Origin: Falsiroseomonas sp050563535
Lineage (GTDB): Bacteria > Pseudomonadota > Alphaproteobacteria > Acetobacterales > Acetobacteraceae
Direction of reading: 5' to 3'
DNA: 64,000 bases
NCBI RefSeq assembly: GCF_050563535.1
Contig: NZ_JBNXUO010000002.1
Location: forward strand, 62,001 to 126,000
Made by a program: the position numbers and the translations under genes. The notes beneath the pieces are model-generated. The model saw nothing but the letters and a program-made list of their open reading frames with translations, was not told the origin of the DNA and ran no database searches. Below are positions 59,105 through 64,000 of this stretch, piece by piece (position 1 is the stretch's first letter; each line of letters begins with the position of its first letter).

Positions 59105-60760
59105 TCAGGGCACCCGCACCGCGAGGCCAAGCCGCTGCGCCGCACCCGCGGGCCCGGCCGCGCCGAGATCGGCCATCGCCCCAAAGGCGATCGGGGTGGT
59201 GGGGCGCAGCGTCACCTCGATGGCGCCGGGCTGGCGGATGAAGGCGGCGATCGCCTGGCGCATCGGCGCGAAGGGGTCGGCGGCCGGACCCTTCGCCGCG
59301 CCGGGCGGCGCGCCGGGGATCGGCATGGCCAGCGCCATCTGTGCCCATTGCTCGCGCAGCCGTGCCTCCGGGATGCGCTGCTGGCGGGCCTGCTGCGACA
59401 GCGCGCGGCCGAACAGCCCCTGGTCCTGCCAGCGCAGCGTCAGCCCCACCAGCCGCGCCTTCAGGTACTCCGCCGTGCGGTCGGTGGAGAGCGGCGCGCC
59501 GGCCGGCACCGCCGGCAGGTTGTCGAGGTCGGCCTGCAGCGTCAGGGCACCGGCGTCGTTCCACTGGATCCGCCAGGGCGAGATGGACAGCGGCCCGCCC
59601 GCGCGCGGCCCCTCGCCGCGCAGCTCCATCCCGCCGGCGATCTCGCGGAAGCCCATCCCTTCCAGCGGCGGCGCCGCGCCCCGCGGCAGGCTGGCGCGGA
59701 AGCCCTCGACCAGCACGGCGCCCGTGGCGCGGCCGGTCGTGCCCAGCGTGCCTTCGGCGGCCACGCGGCCGAGGCTGAACAGCGGCGACCCGCCCGCCTC
59801 CATCACCAGGCCCTCCAGCGCCACGGTCTGCGGCACCCCAGGCGCCGGGTCGGGCGGCTGGACGCCGTCCATCACCGCCGCCAGCGTGCTCGCCCCGTCG
59901 AGCCCCGAGACGGCGAGCCGGCCGAGCTGCAGCCGCCCCGGGCCGAGCTGCCCGAACTCCGCCGCGAGGTTCAGGCCCTCCACGGAAAGCTCGGTCCGCC
60001 GGCCCGGCAGCCAGTCCCGCAGGGCGGCGCGGGGCAGGGCGAGGTCGGTGTTCCGCGCCGGGTCGGTCATCGCCATCCCCTCGATCGTCAGGGCGGCGGC
60101 GCGGAAGGCGCGCGGGTCGGGGTTGGTCGCCTGCGGGTCGGGGAAGGCGATCTCCGTCGCCGCCATCCGGCCGAGCCGGACCGAAGGCGTGTCCGGCGTC
60201 AGGCTGTCCAGCTGCAACCCCTCGATATTGCCGCTGGCCAGGGTGCCGGGTGCGGTGCCGCGGGCGGGCACGTAGCCCCGCGCGGCGATGCGGCCCAGGC
60301 GGAAGCTGCCCTGGCCCGGCTTGCTGCTGACCAGCCCTTCCAGCTCGAAGGTGTCGAAGCCGATGCTGGCGGGGTCGAGGGCGGTGCCGGGCGGGGGCAG
60401 GGGCAGGCCCGCGACCAGCAGCCGGCCGGCCTCGGTCACCTCGTTCTTGTTCTCCTCGAGCCGCAGGCCGCGGGCCTCGGCGCGGCCGAGCCGGCCGGCC
60501 GCCAGCTCCTGCACCCACAACTCCCCGATCGAGAGGATGCGCCCCGCCTCGCTCACGGTGACGTTGCCGAGCCGCGCACGGCCGGTGACCGGGTCCACCT
60601 GGCGCGAGCCGATGGTGATGCGCGCATCCGGGCCGAGCGCGGCGCGCAGCCGCTCGATCGCGGCGTCGAGCTGGCGGTCCGCCTCGGCCTGCGCCCAGAC
60701 CGCGGCGCCGGCGAGGGTGAGCGTGGCGGTGAAGGCGAGGCCGGCGAGGCGAGGGCGCAT
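59105..60760 (-). CDS. Exported repetitive hypothetical protein
   Basis: A 551-residue protein with a signal peptide (LAGLAFTATLTLAGAAVWAQ). No family recognised; a distant AsmA or YdgA-like (DUF945) fold is possible. A short repeat of the form xLGR(I/V/M/L)A appears at about 154-161, 195-202, 278-284 and 329-335, plus similar sites at 64 and 91. It suggests a beta-repeat structure made of alternate strands. The last 100 residues change to a helical QWAQMALAM style and a strand-rich tail. ATG 60760 has a signal peptide. It is divergent from puuD. Confidence 0.66.
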   Translation of the reverse strand: MRPRLAGLAFTATLTLAGAAVWAQAEADRQLDAAIERLRAALGPDARITIGSRQVDPVTGRARLGNVTVSEAGRILSIGELWVQELAAGRLGRAEARGLRLEENKNEVTEAGRLLVAGLPLPPPGTALDPASIGFDTFELEGLVSSKPGQGSFRLGRIAARGYVPARGTAPGTLASGNIEGLQLDSLTPDTPSVRLGRMAATEIAFPDPQATNPDPRAFRAAALTIEGMAMTDPARNTDLALPRAALRDWLPGRRTELSVEGLNLAAEFGQLGPGRLQLGRLAVSGLDGASTLAAVMDGVQPPDPAPGVPQTVALEGLVMEAGGSPLFSLGRVAAEGTLGTTGRATGAVLVEGFRASLPRGAAPPLEGMGFREIAGGMELRGEGPRAGGPLSISPWRIQWNDAGALTLQADLDNLPAVPAGAPLSTDRTAEYLKARLVGLTLRWQDQGLFGRALSQQARQQRIPEARLREQWAQMALAMPIPGAPPGAAKGPAADPFAPMRQAIAAFIRQPGAIEVTLRPTTPIAFGAMADLGAAGPAGAAQRLGLAVRVP

Positions 60761-60830
60761 GTCGGGGCTCCGGGGCTTGCGACCCCAGCCTAATCGCAGG
60801 TTGCGCAGGGGTCCAACCACGGGGCCCGGC

Positions 60831-60900
60831 GCGCCCGCACTGTGGGGGCGGCGCGAATGTTGCCGGCGCGTCCGCCCTGTGGGGGCGGCGCGAATGTTGC
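60831..60900 (+). repeat. Tandem 33-bp repeat, two copies, upstream of puuD
   Basis: Copies at 60831-60863 and 60868-60900 are identical at 31 of 33 positions with a period of 37 bp. Each contains TGTGGGGGCGG and CGCGAATGTTGC. They lie 50-120 bp before puuD in the 190-bp divergent gap. They might be operators for a urate-type regulator or a recent duplication. Confidence 0.6.
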
Positions 60901-60950
60901 TACCAAGCGTGCCGGGCGCGACGCGCCGGCGCCGAAGGAAACGGGACCTG

Positions 60951-62138
60951 ATGGACCTCGCCTACCTCTCCGACTGGGCCAGCCTGCTGATCCGCTGGCT
61001 GCACCTGATCACCGGGATCGCCTGGATCGGCACCAGCTTCTACTTCATCGGCCTCGACAACCAGCTCGACCCGCCGCGGGACGGCAACCCGCGGGTGAAG
61101 GGGGAGCAGTGGTCGATCCATGGCGGCGGCTTCTACCACAAGCAGAAATACCTGGTGGCGCCGGAACGGCTGCCGGAACGGCTGCACTGGTTCAAGTGGG
61201 AGGCCTACTGGACCTGGATCAGCGGCTTCTCGCTGTTCGTGCTGATCTACTGGGGGCAGGCCGGCACCTACCTGGTGGACCCCGCCGTGCTCGACATCTC
61301 GCCGGTGACGGCGGTGGCGATCAGCGCGGCGATGCTGGCGGGCGGCTGGGTGGTCTATGACCTCGCCTGCCGGTCGAAATTCGGCGAGGACGAGGCGAAG
61401 CTGTCGGCCTTCGGCGTCGGGCTTCTGGTGGCCAGCGCCTTCGTCGCCTGCCACGTCTTCTCGGGCCGCGGCGCCTTCCTCCAGGTCGGCGCGATGACGG
61501 GGACGATCATGGTGGCCAACGTCGCCATGGTCATCATCCCCGGGCAGCGGAAGATGGTCGCCGCCATGCAGGCGGGGCAGGAGCCGGACCCGAAATACGG
61601 CCGCTGGGGCAAGCAGCGCAGCGTCCACAACACCTATCTGACGCTGCCCGTGCTGTTCCTGATGATCAGCCCGCACTACCCGATGACCTGGTCGGGCCCG
61701 TGGAACTGGGTGGTGCTGCTGGCCGTCGCGCTGGCGGGCGCGCTGGTGCGGCAGTATTTCGTCCAGCGCCAGCTGGGCCGCAACCGCGTGGTGCTGCCCG
61801 CGGTGGCGACCGCGGTGGTGGTCGGCCTCGTCCTCGCCCTGCAGCCGAAGCGCGGCCCCGACCTCGCCGGGGTGGAGGTGCCCCCCTTCGCCGAGGTGCA
61901 GTCCATCGCCGCCGCGCGCTGCGCCTCCTGCCACGCCGCGCGGCCCACGCAGGAAGGGATCACGGCGCCGCCGAAGGGCGTCATGCTGGAACAGCCCGCG
62001 CAGCTTCGTCGCTGGGCGCAGGCGATGCGCCAGCAGGTCGCGACCGAGGCGATGCCGCCCGGCAACATGACGGAGATGACGGCGGAGGAACGCGCGAAGG
62101 TGCTGGCCTGGATCGCGGCGGGGGCGCCGGACCGATGA
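60951..62138 (+). CDS. puuD: Membrane urate hydroxylase PuuD with C-terminal cytochrome c domain
   Basis: A 395-residue membrane protein. The N-terminal half begins DWASLLIRWLHLITGIAWIGTS, quoted in part, and IHGGGFYHKQKYLVAPERLP, and has about eight helices (DUF989). The C-terminal 80 residues carry a CASCH heme motif, with MPPGNMTEMTAEERAKV typical of a distal Met ligand of cytochrome c. PuuD oxidises urate to 5-hydroxyisourate in the inner membrane and passes electrons to the respiratory chain. ATG 60951 is the family start, with AAGGAA upstream. It ends in an ATGA overlap with uraH. Confidence 0.93.
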   Translation: MDLAYLSDWASLLIRWLHLITGIAWIGTSFYFIGLDNQLDPPRDGNPRVKGEQWSIHGGGFYHKQKYLVAPERLPERLHWFKWEAYWTWISGFSLFVLIYWGQAGTYLVDPAVLDISPVTAVAISAAMLAGGWVVYDLACRSKFGEDEAKLSAFGVGLLVASAFVACHVFSGRGAFLQVGAMTGTIMVANVAMVIIPGQRKMVAAMQAGQEPDPKYGRWGKQRSVHNTYLTLPVLFLMISPHYPMTWSGPWNWVVLLAVALAGALVRQYFVQRQLGRNRVVLPAVATAVVVGLVLALQPKRGPDLAGVEVPPFAEVQSIAAARCASCHAARPTQEGITAPPKGVMLEQPAQLRRWAQAMRQQVATEAMPPGNMTEMTAEERAKVLAWIAAGAPDR

Positions 62139-62473
62139 AGCCCTCCGCGCTGACCACACATGTGCTGGACACCGCCGCCGGCGCGCCCGCGGCGGGCGTC
62201 GCGGTGGAGCTGTGGCGGATGGACGGGCCGGCCCCGGCACTGGTGACCGCCCGGCGCACCAACGCCGATGGCCGCACCGACGCGCCGCTGATGGATGCCG
62301 CGGGCTTCGCCCCCGGCCGCTACGAGCTGCGCTTTCACATCGGCGCGCATTTCGGCGGCGCCGGCTTCCTCGACGTGGTGGCGATCGCGGTGCGGCTGGA
62401 AGCGGGGCAGGGCCACTACCACGTCCCCCTGCTCTGCTCGCCCTGGAGCTACGCGACCTATCGCGGGTCCTGA
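62135..62473 (+). CDS. uraH: 5-Hydroxyisourate hydrolase (transthyretin-like)
   Basis: A 112-residue HIU hydrolase. It has LTTHVLD with His9, Arg47 in NADGR, His94/His96 in GHYHVPLL, and the C-terminal tetrapeptide YRGS. These are the residues known for the catalytic site. It opens 5-hydroxyisourate to OHCU, the product of PuuD chemistry. Its ATG overlaps the puuD stop (62135-62138), so the two consecutive steps are translationally coupled. The OHCU decarboxylase and allantoinase needed next are not in this window. Confidence 0.95.
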   Translation: MKPSALTTHVLDTAAGAPAAGVAVELWRMDGPAPALVTARRTNADGRTDAPLMDAAGFAPGRYELRFHIGAHFGGAGFLDVVAIAVRLEAGQGHYHVPLLCSPWSYATYRGS

Positions 62474-62554
62474 CCCGGCGCGGTCGCGCCGGCGCGTCTT
62501 GCCGGATGGGCCGTCGCGGGGGCAGGTTCGCTCCGCAGGTTGGGGAGGATGGAA

Positions 62555-63520
62555 ATGGCCATCAAGGTCGCGGTGCTGGGCGCCGGCACGATGGGGCATG
62601 CGCTGGCGCTGGTCTATGCGCTGGGCGGGCACGAGGTGCGGCTGACCGACAGCTCGATGGCGATGCTCGACCGGGCGGGCGGGCTGATGGAGACGGCGCT
62701 GGCCAGCCTGGTCGAGGCGGGGGAGGCGACGCCCGGCTGCACGGCGGAATGGCTGCACGGGCAGGTGACCCGCCTGCCGACCCTGGCCGAGACGCTGCGC
62801 GACGCCGACCTCGTCGTCGAGGCCATCGTCGAGGAGCCGGAGGCGAAGCGGGCGCTCTACGCGGAGGTGGACCGGCTGGCGCCGGCCGATGCCGTGATCG
62901 CCTCCAACACCTCCTATCTCGACCCCTTCCCGCTGATCCCGGAAGGGCGGCAGGCGCGGTCGCTCATCATGCACTGGTACACGCCGCCCTACCTGGTGGA
63001 CCTGGTGGACATCGTCGCCGGGCCGCGCTGCGAGCCGGCCATCACCGCCTGGGCGCGCGACCTGGTGGCGGAGATGGGCAAGGTGCCGCTGGTGATGAAG
63101 ACCTTCGTGCCCGGCTACATCGCCAACCGCATCCAGTCCGCCATCGCCGCCGAGGTCTACCGCCTGATCGACGAGGGCGTGGCCGATGCCGAGGAGATCG
63201 ACACCGCCATCGTCCACGGCCTGGCGCTGCGCATGCCTGTCGTGGCGGTGATGGCCAAGGCGGACTTCACTGGCCTGCCGCTGCTGCAGCACGCGCTGCG
63301 CAATGCCACCTACCAGCCCCCGCCCCCGCGCACGAACAGCGACACGCTCGACCGGCTGATCGCCGAGGGGCGGACGGGCGTGATGGCGGGCGCGGGCTAC
63401 TACGACTGGGGCCAGGACACGGAAAAGCTGTTCGCCGCGCGCGACCGGCGGCTGATGGCGCTGAAGAAGGCGCTGCGGGGCATCGGCACCATGGCGGGCT
63501 CGACCAGGGCGAGGGAGTAG
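62555..63520 (+). CDS. 3-Hydroxyacyl-CoA dehydrogenase family protein
   Basis: A 321-residue NAD-dependent enzyme. N-terminal GAGTMGHALAL is the Rossmann motif; DADLVVEAIVEEPEAKRALY, ASNTSYLDPFPLI and GYIANRIQSAIAAE match the HCDH fold, and HW in MHWYTPPYLVDLVDIV holds the usual catalytic His. In fatty-acid HCDH that region reads HFFNPP; here it is HWYTPP, so the substrate may be a non-CoA hydroxy acid such as L-gulonate or a carnitine-like compound. ATG 62555 was chosen because GGGGAGG at 62542-62548 is 6 nt upstream; ATG 62549 is too close. Confidence 0.84.
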   Translation: MAIKVAVLGAGTMGHALALVYALGGHEVRLTDSSMAMLDRAGGLMETALASLVEAGEATPGCTAEWLHGQVTRLPTLAETLRDADLVVEAIVEEPEAKRALYAEVDRLAPADAVIASNTSYLDPFPLIPEGRQARSLIMHWYTPPYLVDLVDIVAGPRCEPAITAWARDLVAEMGKVPLVMKTFVPGYIANRIQSAIAAEVYRLIDEGVADAEEIDTAIVHGLALRMPVVAVMAKADFTGLPLLQHALRNATYQPPPPRTNSDTLDRLIAEGRTGVMAGAGYYDWGQDTEKLFAARDRRLMALKKALRGIGTMAGSTRARE

Positions 63521-63567
63521 CACCGCCCACCCGCGGGGCGGGGCGGATGCGTGGCGGAAGGGATCAC

Positions 63568-64000
63568 ATGACCATCACCTACGACCTCAGGGGCAGGGCG
63601 GCCCTCGTCACCGGCGGGGCGTCCGGCATCGGGCTGGCGACCGCCACGATGCTGGCGCGCGGCGGCGCCGCGGTGGCCGTCAACTTCCTGGCGGGGGATG
63701 AACGCGGGCCGCAGGCCTGCGCGCAGCTCCACGCCATGACCGGCGCGCGGATCGTGCCCGCGCCCGGCGATGTGGGCGACGCCGCGGATGCGGCGCGGAT
63801 GGTCGGGCAGGCGGTGGCCGATCTCGGCCGGCTCGACTACCTGGTGAACAACGCGGGCACGCCGGGCACGCGCCGCGCCATCCCGCCGGCCGAGCTGGAC
63901 CGGCTGACGGAGGAGCTGTGGCAGGCCGTGCTGGAGGTCAACCTCCTCGGCGTCTTCCGCTGCGCGAAGGCGGCGGCGCCGGCGCTGAAGGCAAGCCGCG
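63568..64000 (+). CDS. SDR family oxidoreductase, 3' truncated
   Basis: The first 144 residues of a short-chain dehydrogenase; the frame is open to the window end. The cofactor motif TGGASGIG is at about 16-23, and NNAG in YLVNNAGTPG follows at about 92-100. The catalytic Ser and YxxxK lie beyond the window. ATG 63568 follows GGAAGG at 63556-63561. It lies 47 bp after the 3-hydroxyacyl-CoA dehydrogenase gene on the same strand and is probably co-transcribed. Confidence 0.83.
   Translation, partial: MTITYDLRGRAALVTGGASGIGLATATMLARGGAAVAVNFLAGDERGPQACAQLHAMTGARIVPAPGDVGDAADAARMVGQAVADLGRLDYLVNNAGTPGTRRAIPPAELDRLTEELWQAVLEVNLLGVFRCAKAAAPALKASR

Noticed and set aside
60831..60900. CRISPR array
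   Set aside because: Only two repeat copies with a 4-bp gap between them; no spacers and no cas genes.
60288..60950. N-terminal extension of PuuD
   Set aside because: It runs antisense through the exported-protein gene and the tandem repeats; PuuD homology begins at ATG 60951.

Overview
The window is strongly GC-rich, densely packed alphaproteobacterial chromosome. Its pattern suggests an Acetobacteraceae member, probably Roseomonas-like: many TctC/Bug-type solute receptors, a membrane urate hydroxylase (PuuD type), a lipoyl-fused E1-beta in the pyruvate dehydrogenase operon, and a CoA-dependent aerobic 2-aminobenzoate cluster. This taxonomic call is inference. No phage, IS element, CRISPR, tRNA or rRNA was seen.

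Layout. 1-2719: end of a divergent EF-G paralogue, then an RsbV/RsbW-like anti-sigma antagonist and anti-sigma ATPase pair. 2872-8218: pstS-pstC-pstA-pstB-phoU-phoB, with no phoR beside it. 8274-13376: a PLP enzyme, an unrecognised 339-aa protein, an OmpA-like lipoprotein, RecQ, a Bfd-type ferredoxin behind a Fur-like box, and a YkvA-type membrane protein. 13396-20811: an SDR divergent from PobA, a secreted unknown, a histidine phosphatase coupled to a Gfo/Idh/MocA oxidoreductase, an MFS carrier, a DUF1028 protein and an orphan TctC receptor. 20818-25788: a methyltransferase, then a minus-strand catabolic operon (Ldh-type dehydrogenase, TctC, PEP-mutase/isocitrate-lyase-type lyase, haloacid-dehalogenase-type hydrolase). 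25950-29965: a small membrane protein, an SDR and a full TctC-TctB-TctA transporter.

29952-37717 is the most coherent catabolic island. A six-gene minus-strand operon (SDR, MarR, enoyl-CoA hydratase, acyl-CoA dehydrogenase, aryl-CoA ligase, RidA) is joined by stop/start overlaps at nearly every boundary. It is divergent from a two-domain monooxygenase/Old-Yellow-Enzyme fusion. Together they suggest 2-aminobenzoyl-CoA (or salicyloyl-CoA) degradation. Two similar sequence motifs 62 bp apart sit in the divergent promoter.

37804-50729 is mostly housekeeping: a DUF892 ferritin-like protein, alaS, a membrane J-like protein, a P1 peptidase, ftsB, the pdhA-pdhB-pdhC-GNAT-lpdA operon, lipA and a COQ10/RatA protein. 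50894-62473 holds an NCS2 purine permease with an unusual C-terminal HATPase-like domain, PrpD, threonine aldolase, SerA, TerC, an allantoate-amidohydrolase-type enzyme, a repetitive exported protein, PuuD and HIU hydrolase. The permease, PuuD, UraH and amidohydrolase fit uptake and breakdown of urate or purines. The window ends with a 3-hydroxyacyl-CoA dehydrogenase and a truncated SDR.

Functions come from recognising protein families and motifs by eye. No database search was run, and starts were chosen from ribosome-binding sites, stop/start overlaps and conserved N-termini.
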